Positions 46,529 through 55,841 of a DNA stretch of 64,000 bases are shown here, piece by piece. A model generated the notes under the pieces. That model made no database searches. It saw nothing but the letters and a program-made list of their open reading frames with translations, and had not been told where the DNA came from. The stretch comes from Anaerolineaceae bacterium (lineage in GTDB: Bacteria; Chloroflexota; Anaerolineae; Aggregatilineales; Phototrophicaceae). A program made the translations under genes and the position numbers. The stretch covers positions 186,001 to 250,000 of the forward strand of contig JAPPOB010000005.1 of NCBI GenBank assembly GCA_028818375.1, given 5' to 3'. How positions within the stretch are numbered: position 1 is the first letter of the stretch; each line of letters begins with the position of its first letter.

Positions 46529-47818
46529 ATGAACAAGGTCCGTTTGATGTTGATGCTTGTCGGCCTGCTGGCGCTATCCGGCGCCGCGCTCGCCGACGGG
46601 CATGTCGTCGAGATCGAGTACTGGCAGTACAACTTCGGGGTCCGCGTCGACGCCATGAACGCGCTCATCGAGCAGTTCCACGAGGCCAACCCCGACGTCC
46701 GCGTGCTTCATAACAGCGAATTTCCCTACGCCAACTTCCGTGACGAACTGGCCGCCTCGGCGCCCGCCGGCGTGGGGCCGGACGTCGTGACGCTCTTCTA
46801 CGGCTGGATCCCGGCCTTCGTGGATGCGGGCTATCTGGTGCCGCTGCCGGCCGAGGACTTCCCGGAAGAATGGATCGAGAGTCACTTCTCGCCCATGGTC
46901 GCCAATTCGAAGTTTGAGGGTTCCTACTGGGCTGTCCCGACCGCCGTGCGTTCGCTGGCCCTCTTCTGGAACAAGGACATCTTCGAGGCCGCCGGACTCG
47001 ACCCCGAGACGCCGCCCGCTACCCTCGACGAGTTCGTAGATATCGCCATCGCCACGACCACCTACGATGGCGACGCCGAGATCATGAACATCACGCAGCA
47101 GGGCTACGCGCCGCAGCTCTCCGGCCAAGCGCACCACTGGTTCCGCGAAGTGCTGCTGCGCCAGTACGGCGGCGTCCCCTACAACGAGGACAACACCGAG
47201 GTGCTCTTCAACAGCCCCGAGGGCTGTGAGGCCTTCGCCTGGCTGGCCAGCTTCGAGACCGAGCACAAGACCGGCAGCAACGACCTCTTCAATGGCGCGA
47301 CCGAGTCCTTTCTCACTGGCACGGCCGCTCTGCATATCGACGGTTCCTTCCGCCTCGGCGCCATCGCCAAGGACTACCCGGACCTGAACTTCGGAGTGGC
47401 CGAACTGCCCGTCGGCCCCAATGGCGAACGCAGCACCTTCGGCTCCTACTGGACGCACGGCATCACGCGCCGCGCCGCCGCTGACGAGGCGCGCATGGAG
47501 GCCGCCACGCGCTTTCTGCAGTTCATCACCACCGCCGAGGCCGGCGCCCTGTGGGTGGACATGGTCGGCGAACTGCCGGCGCAGCTCGAGTCGATTGGCG
47601 ATCCCGAGTTGCAGGCCGATCCGCGACTGGGCGCCTTCACCGCCGGTCTGGAGTATGCCCACGCGACCTTCTTCGTTGATGAGGCGCAGCAGCGGCAGCA
47701 CCTGATTGACGCCTTCGATCTCATCCGCCTGGGTGGCATGGACGCCTGCGACGCGCTGGCCGAAGGCGCCGCGCTGGAACAGGCCCTGCTCGACGACTTC
47801 TGGGCCGGACGCGGCTAG
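46529..47818 (+). CDS. Sugar ABC transporter extracellular solute-binding protein
   Basis: 429 aa from ATG 46529, seven bases after AGGAG; ATG 46526 is adjacent and possible. The signal peptide (VRLMLMLVGLLALSGAALA then DGH) is clear. The mature protein is MalE-like family 1: IEYWQYNFGVRVDAMNALIEQF, PDVVTLFYGWIPAFVDAGYLVPL, SLALFWNKDIFEAAGLDPETPP and TGTAALHIDGSFRLG. It would deliver an oligosaccharide to the permeases at 47916-49724. It is unlike the binding protein at 7769 beyond family level. A strong hairpin follows the stop. Confidence 0.9.
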   Translation: MNKVRLMLMLVGLLALSGAALADGHVVEIEYWQYNFGVRVDAMNALIEQFHEANPDVRVLHNSEFPYANFRDELAASAPAGVGPDVVTLFYGWIPAFVDAGYLVPLPAEDFPEEWIESHFSPMVANSKFEGSYWAVPTAVRSLALFWNKDIFEAAGLDPETPPATLDEFVDIAIATTTYDGDAEIMNITQQGYAPQLSGQAHHWFREVLLRQYGGVPYNEDNTEVLFNSPEGCEAFAWLASFETEHKTGSNDLFNGATESFLTGTAALHIDGSFRLGAIAKDYPDLNFGVAELPVGPNGERSTFGSYWTHGITRRAAADEARMEAATRFLQFITTAEAGALWVDMVGELPAQLESIGDPELQADPRLGAFTAGLEYAHATFFVDEAQQRQHLIDAFDLIRLGGMDACDALAEGAALEQALLDDFWAGRG

Positions 47819-47846
47819 GCCCGCCCCGGCTGTCGCAAACACAGGT

Positions 47847-47883
47847 TTCAGGCAGTCCGGCCCACGCGGTCGGGCTGCCTGAA
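47847..47883 (+). terminator. Strong hairpin after the second binding-protein gene
   Basis: A 16-bp stem (14 Watson-Crick pairs and two G-U wobbles) starting TTCAGGCAG and ending CTGCCTGAA closes a 5-nt loop, 28 nt after the binding-protein stop. No U-tract follows. Same placement as the hairpin at 9187-9214. Confidence 0.65.
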
Positions 47884-47915
47884 GCCACAGCAACTCACCA
47901 GGAGGCCCGGTGTCC

Positions 47916-48821
47916 ATGCTTCAGATGACGGTGGCGCGGCGCAAGATGCTCTGGGCCTACATCTTTCTCGCCATCCCCATCGTCTTCTTCGCCGTCATCC
48001 GCATCTATCCGGCTTTCTTCGCCTTCGCGATGAGCCTCTTCGATTACAACCCGCTGGCCATTGACCAGCCCTATGTCGGCTTCGACAACTACCAGACCCT
48101 GCTGGCGGAAATGAACAAGCCGCGCTCCGTCACGCGCGCCGCCTTCGTCAACACCGCGGGCTACATCGTGCTGGGCATGCCGCTGCAACTGTTAATCGCG
48201 CTGGCGATCGCCCTGATGCTCAACGAAATACGCTCATTCGCCACGCTCTTCCGCCTGGCCTTCTTTCTGCCCTTCGTCACCTCTACCATCGCCATTTCCT
48301 GGGTCTTCCGCTGGCTTTACCAGCCCCAGTTCGGCCTGTTCAATGTCCTGCTCAAGGCCTTCGAACTGCCGCAGCAGCCTTTCCTCAACAATCCCAAACA
48401 GGCCCTGGCCTCCATCCTCGCCGTCGTCGTCTGGCAGGGCCTGGGCTTCGCCGTCGTCATCTTCCTCGCCGGCCTCAAGCACATCCCGCGCGTCTACTAC
48501 GAGGCCGCCCGCGTCGATGGCGCCACCCGCTGGCAGACCTTCCGTAACATCACCCTGCCACTACTCAACCCCAGCATCGTCTACCTCGTCGTGTTGCAGT
48601 CGATCTCATTCCTGCGGATGTTCGCGCCGGTGCTGGCCATGACCGACCAGGGCGATGGCGGCCCGCTGAATTCCACCACCACGGTCGTGCTGCGCGTCTA
48701 TCGCGAGGCCTTCCAGCGCCTCAACATGGGCTATGCCGCCGCGCTGACGGTCGTGCTCTTCTGCATCATCCTGCTCGTCACCATCTTCCAGCTGCGCGTC
48801 ACCACGCGTCGCACCAATTGA
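47916..48821 (+). CDS. Sugar ABC transporter permease (MalF/UgpA type)
   Basis: 301 aa from ATG 47916, about 10 nt after AGGAGG (GTG 47910 lies too close to the ribosome site). Six hydrophobic segments, with the first at about residues 12-35 (LWAYIFLAIPIVFFAVI), and the EAA loop VYYEAARVDGATRWQTFRNITLPLLNP. Forms the membrane channel with the following MalG-type gene, 12 bp downstream. No ATPase gene is in the cluster. Confidence 0.9.
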   Translation: MLQMTVARRKMLWAYIFLAIPIVFFAVIRIYPAFFAFAMSLFDYNPLAIDQPYVGFDNYQTLLAEMNKPRSVTRAAFVNTAGYIVLGMPLQLLIALAIALMLNEIRSFATLFRLAFFLPFVTSTIAISWVFRWLYQPQFGLFNVLLKAFELPQQPFLNNPKQALASILAVVVWQGLGFAVVIFLAGLKHIPRVYYEAARVDGATRWQTFRNITLPLLNPSIVYLVVLQSISFLRMFAPVLAMTDQGDGGPLNSTTTVVLRVYREAFQRLNMGYAAALTVVLFCIILLVTIFQLRVTTRRTN

Positions 48822-48833
48822 AGGAGGGGGACG

Positions 48834-49724
48834 ATGAGCAGCGTCGAGCGCGCGCAACCCGCCCTGCCACTGCAGCAGGCCAGCCCCGTTCGCAGCAGCG
48901 GCGACCTGGCCCTGCGCATTCTGGTCTACGCCCTGCTCATCCTGCTGGCCATCACCATGGTCGTGCCCTTTCTGTGGATGATCGCGACCTCATTCAAGAC
49001 CTCCGAAGAAATCCTCTTTCCGAACTTTTTCCCGGACAGCCCGACGCTGGAAAACTACACCTTCGTCCTGACCGAAACCGCCCTGCCGCGCTGGTACGTC
49101 AACTCCTTTATCGTCGCCATCTTCAGCACGATTAGCGTGGCCTTCTTCGATTCGATCGCCGGCTTCGCCTTCGCCAAGTACCAGTTTCCGGGCAAGCGCG
49201 TGATTTTCGTCGCCTTTCTCGGTTCGCTCATGGTGCCGACCGAGATGCTCATCATCCCCTGGTACATCATGTCGGTGAATCCGCCGATCGGCGCCACCTG
49301 GGTCGACACCTACTGGGGCATCGCCTTCCCCGGCGTCATCACCGCCGCCGGCATCTTCCTGATGCGCCAGTTCATGCAGGGCGTTCCCGACGAACTGCTC
49401 GACGCCGGCCGCATCGACGGCGTCAGCGAATTCGGCCTCTACTGGCGCATCGCCCTGCCGCTCAGCATGGCCGCCGTCGGCGCCCTGTGCATTTTCAACT
49501 TCCTCGGCAACTGGAACGCCTTCATCTGGCCGCTGATCGTCACCTCCGCGCTGGACATGTTCACCCTGCCCGTCGGCCTGCAGTTCTTCTCCAGCGAGTT
49601 CACGGCGGACTGGCACCTCGTCATGACGGGCGCCACGCTCTCGCTACTGCCCCTGTTGACGATCGTCATCGTCTTCCAGCGCTACATCATCGAGGGAATC
49701 GCCCTAACCGGCGTCAAGGGTTAG
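48834..49724 (+). CDS. Sugar ABC transporter permease (MalG/UgpE type)
   Basis: 296 aa with GGAGGGGG before the ATG. After a polar N-terminus of about 25 residues, six hydrophobic segments follow, with the EAA loop LLDAGRIDGVSEFGLYWRIALPLSMAA and the classic C-terminal GIALTGVKG. Its last 11 bp overlap the end of the UDG-like gene on the opposite strand, so transcription from the two operons converges directly with no intervening terminator. Confidence 0.91.
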   Translation: MSSVERAQPALPLQQASPVRSSGDLALRILVYALLILLAITMVVPFLWMIATSFKTSEEILFPNFFPDSPTLENYTFVLTETALPRWYVNSFIVAIFSTISVAFFDSIAGFAFAKYQFPGKRVIFVAFLGSLMVPTEMLIIPWYIMSVNPPIGATWVDTYWGIAFPGVITAAGIFLMRQFMQGVPDELLDAGRIDGVSEFGLYWRIALPLSMAAVGALCIFNFLGNWNAFIWPLIVTSALDMFTLPVGLQFFSSEFTADWHLVMTGATLSLLPLLTIVIVFQRYIIEGIALTGVKG

Positions 49725-50379
49725 GCGCGGACAGTCCCGCTTCCACGCACAGCGCCCGCAGGCCGGCGACGAACTCGCCGCTGCCGCCATGCGCCGGATG
49801 CCGCAGCGCGTGATGCTCCAGCCCCAACGCAGCCAGGCTGCCCTGCGCCGACCGACCCACCGCCACCAGCGTACGCGGCCGGAAGCGCGCCAGCAGCTCG
49901 CGCAGAACATCGCAGCCCTGCGCCAGTTCGGCGGCGCGCGGCGGCCGGTTGCTCAACATTTGCCCCGCCCGATGGGGGTGAAAGGGCACGCTGTTCCAAA
50001 TCAGCGGCGCGACGCCCAGGTCGGCGAGAGCGCGCCAGAGAATGGTCGCGCTCTGTTCGCCCTGAATGCGCTCGAAGCCCGCCTCCGCCACGTCTGCATA
50101 GCCCCGTTCCCGACCGAACAGCCCCAGACCCGGCAGGCCCTCCAGCAGCACCCGCCGGCTGGTGACCGGGATGCCGGTCAGGCGGCAGCCACGGTAGCCC
50201 GGCGCCTCAAAGAGCAACAGCGCTTCCGGCCGCCGCGCCTCCATATCGCGCAGATAGCGACCCAGGTTGGCGCGCCTTGTCGCATTGCTCGCTGACGTGT
50301 CGGCGTACTGGTTGAACAGCTGCGCTCCGCACGCGGTTCGCGCCAGGGTGTCGACGAAGGCTTCGCTCCAGTCACTCAT
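49714..50379 (-). CDS. Uracil-DNA glycosylase-superfamily protein
   Basis: 221 aa. The first superfamily motif is visible as LLLFEAPGYRGCRLTGIPVTS (residues 54-74, with the catalytic-pocket Gly-rich turn), followed by IWNSVPFHPHR, LVAVGRSAQGSL and a C-terminal HPAHGG that corresponds to the HPS-type DNA-binding loop. It probably removes uracil or acts as a UDG-fold nucleic acid binder; the small, divergent sequence does not match family 1 Ung. Coupled to the isomerase gene upstream by ATGA, an odd pairing for a repair gene. Confidence 0.75.
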   Translation of the reverse strand: MSDWSEAFVDTLARTACGAQLFNQYADTSASNATRRANLGRYLRDMEARRPEALLLFEAPGYRGCRLTGIPVTSRRVLLEGLPGLGLFGRERGYADVAEAGFERIQGEQSATILWRALADLGVAPLIWNSVPFHPHRAGQMLSNRPPRAAELAQGCDVLRELLARFRPRTLVAVGRSAQGSLAALGLEHHALRHPAHGGSGEFVAGLRALCVEAGLSAPNP

Positions 50380-51140
50380 GCGTAGCGCGTCAGCCAGGCG
50401 CGCAGTGTGGCCGCATCGCGCAGGAACTGCTCCGGCGACTCATCGCGCACGAACTCCAGCGAGACCTGTCGCTCCCCTGGCAGGGCCGCCAGCCGGTCCA
50501 GGTAAAGCCGCCAGTCCGCCTCGCCATCCCGCAGCGGCAGGCGATCCCGCGACGTGGGCCACCAGTGAAAGCAATGCACATTGCCCAGCTTGGGCGACAC
50601 CGCTTCCAGCGCCAGAAGATTTTCCTGCGGCAGCCAGCCGTTGCGGGGCTGCCAGTAGACGCCCGCCCCTTTCACCTCTCGCAGCAGCAGCGAGGCCATG
50701 ACGCTGGTTTCCGTCAGCGTGTTGCGATGGAACTCGAAATCCACACTTGTCCCCACGGCGCTCGCCAGGGCGCAAACGCGCCGCGCCCGTTCCATGATGC
50801 GCTCGCGCTCCCCTGGCGACGTCGCATCGGGCCCGGCATCACCGGCCCAGACGCGGATGACCGGCGCGCCCAGCGCCAGCGCCGTGGCCAGCACGGCCTC
50901 AAAGGGCGCTTCTTCCTCTGCCTCGTCGCGCAGACGGAAGTAGGAACCATAGGCGCTCACCAGCAGACCGGCGTCGCGGGTCATCGAGGCCAGCTGACGC
51001 GCGCGCCGCTCGTCGCCAGGGGGCGCGTGCAGGTCACCGCCCCACTCAATGCTCGCCAGTTGCGCCTCTTGCGCCAGGGTCACAATGCGCGCGGGTTCCA
51101 GCTGCCGAAAAGTGATCGAGACCAGTCCGGCGTGCAACAT
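50376..51140 (-). CDS. Sugar phosphate isomerase/epimerase (TIM barrel)
   Basis: 254 aa, the short end of the AP2-type isomerase family. Landmarks: LVSITFRQLEPARIVTLAQEAQL, SIEWGGDLHAPPGDE, VIRVWAGD, VDFEFHRNTLTET with a metal-ligand Glu, YWQPRNGW, NVHCFHWWP and VSLEFVRDESPEQF. The substrate is unknown. It starts 10 bp after the D-2-hydroxyacid dehydrogenase stop and overlaps the UDG-like gene, so the three form one minus-strand operon. Confidence 0.85.
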   Translation of the reverse strand: MLHAGLVSITFRQLEPARIVTLAQEAQLASIEWGGDLHAPPGDERRARQLASMTRDAGLLVSAYGSYFRLRDEAEEEAPFEAVLATALALGAPVIRVWAGDAGPDATSPGERERIMERARRVCALASAVGTSVDFEFHRNTLTETSVMASLLLREVKGAGVYWQPRNGWLPQENLLALEAVSPKLGNVHCFHWWPTSRDRLPLRDGEADWRLYLDRLAALPGERQVSLEFVRDESPEQFLRDAATLRAWLTRYA

Positions 51141-51149
51141 TTGCCTGCC

Positions 51150-52142
51150 TCAGGCCATGCGCGCGTAACCGGCGCGCGTGAGGACGTGTTGCAGGGGCTC
51201 GCCGCGCAGGAAGCGGCGCAGTTCGTCGACCATGCTGCGACCGAGGCGCCGGCACTCCCTGCCCTGCGCGCCGGCGATGTGGGGCGTCAGCACGACGTTG
51301 GGCAATGCGCGCAGCGGCGACTCCGGCGGCGGCGGTTCGGGCGAGGTGACGTCCAGAAGCGCGTACAGGTCAGGTCGTTCGCGCAACACTTGCACCAGTT
51401 CGGCCTCACGCACGAGGGCGCCGCGCGCCGTGTTGATGAAGACCGCAGCGGGCTTCATCGCCCGCAGTTGCGCGCCGCCGATCAGCCCTCGCGTTTCGTC
51501 CAGTAGCGGCGTATGCAGCGAGACCACGTCCGCCTCGCGAAAGACCTCGTCCAGCGACTCCATCAGCGTCACGCCCATGCGCTCCGCCACCGCCCGGTCG
51601 ACCCAGGGGTCCCAGGCGATGACCTTCAGGTCATGGCGCTGCAACAGCCTGGCGACCCGTTGCGCCACCAGGCCCAGCGACACGAGCCCGACGACGGAGC
51701 CATACAGCCCGGCGGCGACCGGCTCTCTTGACCAGACCCCCTGCTCCCGCAGGCGCAGCGCATAACGCCAGGCCCCTTTCAGGCCCATCAGGATTTGCGC
51801 GCAGGCAAAATCGCCGGTGAAGTCGGCGTTGGCCGCCGCCGCGCTGCTGATGGGTATGCCGCTGGCCCAAAACGCCTCCGTCACCACGCGGCGCAGCGAT
51901 CCGGCGCCGTAGAGCACCAGCTTTAGATTTGGCGCTGCCTCCAGAAAGGCGGAGTCCAGGCGCGGCGCGCCCCAGCCGGACAACATGACCTCGGCGGGCG
52001 CCAGTACCTCCGGCGCTGCCGCGATCGACTCCGGTGTTTGCAGCTCCGCGTACACGTCCACTAGGCCGGCGATGTCGGCGCGCTCCCGCGGGCCGTAGAT
52101 GCGCCCGTAGCCCCCCTCGCCCAGGATGTACAGCGCGCGCAT
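51150..52142 (-). CDS. D-isomer-specific 2-hydroxyacid dehydrogenase
   Basis: 330 aa from ATG 52142; a TTG at 52175 is unlikely. The Rossmann block reads VVGLVSLGLVAQRVARLL, where a Ser replaces the usual second Gly of GLGxxG. The catalytic Arg (INTARGALVRE), Glu and His (VLTPHIAGAQ) are all present. It reduces 2-keto acids or oxidises D-2-hydroxy acids with NAD(H). First gene of the operon with an isomerase and a UDG-like gene. The 120-bp gap upstream is occupied by a family A repeat copy. Confidence 0.88.
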   Translation of the reverse strand: MRALYILGEGGYGRIYGPRERADIAGLVDVYAELQTPESIAAAPEVLAPAEVMLSGWGAPRLDSAFLEAAPNLKLVLYGAGSLRRVVTEAFWASGIPISSAAAANADFTGDFACAQILMGLKGAWRYALRLREQGVWSREPVAAGLYGSVVGLVSLGLVAQRVARLLQRHDLKVIAWDPWVDRAVAERMGVTLMESLDEVFREADVVSLHTPLLDETRGLIGGAQLRAMKPAAVFINTARGALVREAELVQVLRERPDLYALLDVTSPEPPPPESPLRALPNVVLTPHIAGAQGRECRRLGRSMVDELRRFLRGEPLQHVLTRAGYARMA

Positions 52143-52179
52143 TTGCAACGAATCTCCCGGCAACTGCCCGTTCAAGTGC

Positions 52180-52228
52180 CCCTCTCCCGGGAAACGGTTC
52201 CCGCGATTGAGCGGGATTGGGCCCTCAC
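52180..52228. repeat. Family A repeat, divergent copy 3
   Basis: CCCTCTCCCGGGAAACGGTT followed by CCCGCGATTGAGCGGGATTG and a CCCTCAC end. It shares the order CCCTCTCCC, CCCGCG and TGAGC with 14001-14059 but has diverged. It lies between the 2-hydroxyacid dehydrogenase start and the SAF-oxidoreductase stop. Confidence 0.55.
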
Positions 52229-52262
52229 GACCGTGCGGGAAAGGGTATGGCGTGAGGCCCCG

Positions 52263-53651
52263 TTACGCCCTCCCGGCCATCCACGCATCCTGCTCGCGAC
52301 GCAGCGCCCACAGCGGCGCGTCCGGCGGCTCGGGCACCATGTCCGTCGTCAATATCGTGCCCGCCGGCACGTCGCGCAACAGCGTTTTGCCCATGGCCAT
52401 GTGCATCGGTAGTGGGGCGCCAGGCGCGATCGCCTGCGCCGGCCGCATACGCGCCAGCAGCTTCGGGCTGTGATCGTCCTCCACGGTCTCGCCGCAAGCC
52501 AGGTCCACCGTCGCCTCGGCCAGCACATCGAAGCGCTGCTCGAAATCCAGAGCGCCCGTCGGGATTTGCTGCAAGGCGGCCAGCAGCACGGTCAGGGGCG
52601 TTTCCACACCGCACAAATGATGCGGTCGGAAAATGAGCGCGGTCGTGTCCCCGGCGTTGGGGATCAGCCCCTTGGTCGTCAGAATGTAACGCGAATAGTC
52701 GTTGGCGCAGGCCACGACGATGAAGACGCCGCCGCCCATGCCGGCCTCGTGGGGCCCGCGCAACACCGTCACCCCGTCGATGACCCCGTGCCGGCCGAGG
52801 ATGCCACCATCCTCCTGCGGCGCCAGCACTTCCGGTATCTCCGGGACGCGCAACAGGGGCCCGTGCAGTGTGTCCAGGTCCGGCGCCAGCCCGGTGGCGT
52901 TGGCCGCAATCACCAGTTCCCCCAGATCGTAGCCCATCAGACGCGACAGGTCCCACGACAGTTCCATACGACTCGCCAGTTTGTCGCGCGCTTCCGTCGC
53001 CGGCGCGGGCGCGAAGAGCGCCTGCTGCGCCGCGCCGAGGTCGAGAGACTTGCGCTGCGTGCGCAGCTGACCGGCGGCCTCATCGAAGATGATTTCGACG
53101 TCGCGCGCCTTGCCGCCGCAGACCACCTCCAGCCCCAACGTCCGGGCCCACTCCACCATGCCGATCAGCAGGCCGTGCTGGTCGCCATCCACGGCGCTGT
53201 AGACCAGGCCGGCCTCGGTGAATTTCCTGCGCAGGGTGGGCCCCACCAGGGCGTCCGGCTCCTTGCTGACCATCGCCAGATGGGCGCCCTGCTCCAGCGC
53301 CAGCAGGGCATGCCTGACGGCCACCTCCGGCACACCGGTCGATTCCACCACGACATCCAGCGGCAGGGCCTGAAAGAGCGACGCATCCGGCACGATGACG
53401 CGTTGCCCGCGTTCCTGCGCCGCCTTCACCGCCGCCGGACTCTCGCAGATGACGCAGTCCTCCTCCGCCAGACCGGCCAGCATGCAGGCGCGCCAGGCGG
53501 CCTCCACGTCCACGTCGCAGACGATCGGCACGGCCAGCGCCGGGATGGCCTGCGCCTGGGTAATGATCGCCGTGGCGTAATGCCCCGTGCCGATGACGCC
53601 GGTCACGACCGGTCGCCCGTCACCCCGTTGCAACAGTTGTCGATAGACCAT
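52263..53651 (-). CDS. Homoserine-dehydrogenase-like oxidoreductase with C-terminal SAF domain
   Basis: 462 aa. The N-terminal Rossmann region is VVTGVIGTGHYATAIITQAQAI, with LDVVVESTGVPEVAVRHALLAL and LAMVSKEPDALVGPTL as in homoserine-dehydrogenase-type NAD-binding domains. The C-terminal 80 residues (PLPMHMAMGKTLLRDVPAGTILTTDMV) are a SAF-type domain as seen in sugar-acid dehydratases and flagellar FlgA. This matches predicted 'homoserine dehydrogenase plus SAF' proteins, often found in sugar-acid clusters; the reaction is unknown. A strong GGAGG site precedes the ATG. It is divergent from the sarcosine-oxidase-like gene. Confidence 0.85.
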   Translation of the reverse strand: MVYRQLLQRGDGRPVVTGVIGTGHYATAIITQAQAIPALAVPIVCDVDVEAAWRACMLAGLAEEDCVICESPAAVKAAQERGQRVIVPDASLFQALPLDVVVESTGVPEVAVRHALLALEQGAHLAMVSKEPDALVGPTLRRKFTEAGLVYSAVDGDQHGLLIGMVEWARTLGLEVVCGGKARDVEIIFDEAAGQLRTQRKSLDLGAAQQALFAPAPATEARDKLASRMELSWDLSRLMGYDLGELVIAANATGLAPDLDTLHGPLLRVPEIPEVLAPQEDGGILGRHGVIDGVTVLRGPHEAGMGGGVFIVVACANDYSRYILTTKGLIPNAGDTTALIFRPHHLCGVETPLTVLLAALQQIPTGALDFEQRFDVLAEATVDLACGETVEDDHSPKLLARMRPAQAIAPGAPLPMHMAMGKTLLRDVPAGTILTTDMVPEPPDAPLWALRREQDAWMAGRA

Positions 53652-53771
53652 GGTCCCTCCTCCGGCGCCATTCTACCCGGGGGCTCCGGTCGCGCTATAC
53701 CTGAGGCATGCTTCGAGCTTGCGCTCTCGCTATAATGGCGCGGGTTTCGCGGAGTGCGGCGGGGAGTTCGC

Positions 53772-54932
53772 ATGGACAGGCACTACGATGCAATCGTCAT
53801 CGGATTGGGCGTGATGGGCAGCAGCGCCGCCTGGCGCCTGGCGCGCAACGGTCAGCGTGTGCTGGCTCTGGAACAGTTCGAACTCGATCACAGGAACGGC
53901 AGTTCCTACGGCAGTTCGCGCATCATCCGCTACGCCTACGATCACCCTGCCTACATCCCCCTCGCCCACAGCGCCTACACGCTCTGGCGCGAACTGGAAG
54001 CAGAATCCGGGGATCAACTCCTGCGAATCGTCGGCGGCCTCGATTTTGGAGCGGCCGACGAAGACTCGCTGATCGCCACCCGCGACGTTCTGGCGGATTC
54101 TGACATGCCCTACGACTGGCTCACGCCGGCCGAAGTGAGCGCGCGCTTCCCCCAGTTCCGCCTCGACGAGCACATGATGGGGCTCTACCAGCCGGACGGC
54201 GGAGCGCTCCACGCCTCTCGCTGCGTCGTCGCCGCCGCCCGCATGGCCCTTCAGCACGGCGCAACCCTGCAGACCGGCGCCCGCGTCACGGCCATCGAGG
54301 CTCACAGCGACTCCGTCACCGTGCGCACGGCCGACGAGAGCTTCAGCGCGGCCCGGCTCGTGATCAGCGCCGGCGGCTGGTCCGGCCCGCTGCTGCGCAC
54401 CCTCGGTCTTGAGCTGCCCCTGCAACCCACGCGCGAGCAACTGTTCTTTTTCGATACGCAGGATCCGGAGGCCTTCCTGCCCGGGCGCATGCCCTACTTC
54501 AGGGAGCACGGCTCCCGCCACGAACTCAATTCCCTGCTGCACTTCTACGGCATCCCGAATATCGATGGCTGCGGCTTCAAGGCCAGCATTCACACCAACG
54601 GCGAGCCCACTGACCCCGACAACACGTTGCGCAGCGTGGATGAGTCTGTCTGCGAGACGATGCGCGCCTTTTTCCGGCGTCACCTGCCGCTGGCGGACAG
54701 CCCGCTAAAGACCGGTCGTGTCTGTCTCTACACCATGACGCCGGACGAGCACTTCATCATGGACCGCCACCCGGAGCACGGACACATCGCCATCGGCGCC
54801 GGCTTCAGCGGCCATGGCTTCAAGTTCGGCGCGGCGATCGGGAAGATTCTCGCCGACCTGGTCAGCAGGGGAGAAACGGACCTGGATATCAGCCTGTTTG
54901 CGCTGTCGCGTTTTGCCACCAACGGGAACTGA
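53772..54932 (+). CDS. Sarcosine oxidase/N-methyltryptophan oxidase-like FAD enzyme
   Basis: 386 aa, the usual MSOX/SolA length, from ATG 53772 with GGGGAG upstream. The FAD-binding GLGVMGSSAA is near the N-terminus, and HRNGSSYGSSRIIRYAY matches the family. Near the C-terminus, GRVCLYTMTPDEHFIMDRHP contains Cys318, in the position of the cysteine that covalently holds FAD in monomeric sarcosine oxidase, followed by AGFSGHGFKF. It oxidatively demethylates N-methylated amino acids to formaldehyde and H2O2. Its 3' end overlaps the opposite-strand membrane-protein gene by 44 bp. Confidence 0.92.
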   Translation: MDRHYDAIVIGLGVMGSSAAWRLARNGQRVLALEQFELDHRNGSSYGSSRIIRYAYDHPAYIPLAHSAYTLWRELEAESGDQLLRIVGGLDFGAADEDSLIATRDVLADSDMPYDWLTPAEVSARFPQFRLDEHMMGLYQPDGGALHASRCVVAAARMALQHGATLQTGARVTAIEAHSDSVTVRTADESFSAARLVISAGGWSGPLLRTLGLELPLQPTREQLFFFDTQDPEAFLPGRMPYFREHGSRHELNSLLHFYGIPNIDGCGFKASIHTNGEPTDPDNTLRSVDESVCETMRAFFRRHLPLADSPLKTGRVCLYTMTPDEHFIMDRHPEHGHIAIGAGFSGHGFKFGAAIGKILADLVSRGETDLDISLFALSRFATNGN

Positions 54933-55833
54933 AGAGTTCGTTGGTCTGGAGGCGCTGGCCGGCGACGCGCAGAAGCGCCAGCACCAGCGCCTCGCGCGGC
55001 AGCAGAAACATCGCCAGGTAAAGCAGCGGCATCAGGGTCCAGGCCAGCCAGGCTTCGGGCGCCAGACTCGCCTCCAGAGGTTGCAGCAGGAAGAGTTGCA
55101 GGGCAAAAAGCATCCAGCTGCCCAGTTGAAACGCCGGAAAGAGCAGGGGCGCGAACCAGGGCGTTTCGCGACCCTCGCCGCCGGCCAGCAGCAAACCCGT
55201 CAGGGCCACCAGCACCACGGTCTGCAGCCAGTGCAGCCACAGCGCCGCCACGATGGCGGCAATGTCCAGCAGCGCACGCAACGCAAGAATCAGTTCCTCT
55301 TGCGGCACACCATTGAGCAACATGACGACGAATATGGCGGCCATCAGCAGCAAGGCGCCCAGACACAGCCCCAATGCGATGAGCTGCAGCAGTTGAAAGA
55401 AGGAAAACGCCCCGCCGCGCAAGAGACAGCGACTGGTGATCACGTGGCTGGCGCCGGGCGTGCCAGGCGGCGCCGCGCAAATCAGGTCCCAGGTGCGCGC
55501 CGCGCGTTCACGGCGAATGTTGCGGTTGATATCCGCCGACCAGTAACTGCCGAGAACGATGCTCGCCAGGGGCAGCAACACGGGCAGGCCCAAGAAGGCG
55601 AGAATGACCGCGCCCGGCACGGCAAACAGGCCCAGAAACAGGCCGGCAATGCCCAGGCGCCAGGTCACCAGCAACAACAACAGGGTCAGCAGGACTTTCG
55701 GCCAGCGGCCTCGCCGGAAGAATTGCCAGCTCGAGGGCCACAGGGATTGCCGTGGCAGGGTCGCCACGCGCATTCCCAGCAAGGGACTGACGGGGGGATA
55801 GCGCAGGGCGCGCCACAGCCGCCAGGTAAGCAA
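54889..55833 (-). CDS. Multi-spanning membrane protein of unknown function, coupled to an Opp-type ATPase gene
   Basis: 314 aa. Starts at TTG 55833, with a GAGG site about 7 nt upstream that overlaps the stop of the ATPase gene. About eight hydrophobic segments are visible, including KVLLTLLLLLVTW, LVLLPLASIVLG-like and LGLCLGALLLMAAIFVVML stretches. It lacks the EAA loop of importer permeases; the ERAARTWDLICAAPPG segment between segments resembles ABC-2-type membrane subunits, where such a loop contacts the ATPase. I do not recognise a named family. Position at the end of a dipeptide-transporter operon suggests an accessory, but it could be an independent exporter subunit. Confidence 0.7.
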   Translation of the reverse strand: MLTWRLWRALRYPPVSPLLGMRVATLPRQSLWPSSWQFFRRGRWPKVLLTLLLLLVTWRLGIAGLFLGLFAVPGAVILAFLGLPVLLPLASIVLGSYWSADINRNIRRERAARTWDLICAAPPGTPGASHVITSRCLLRGGAFSFFQLLQLIALGLCLGALLLMAAIFVVMLLNGVPQEELILALRALLDIAAIVAALWLHWLQTVVLVALTGLLLAGGEGRETPWFAPLLFPAFQLGSWMLFALQLFLLQPLEASLAPEAWLAWTLMPLLYLAMFLLPREALVLALLRVAGQRLQTNELFSSRWWQNATAQTG

Positions 55834-55841
55834 GGGAGGCC

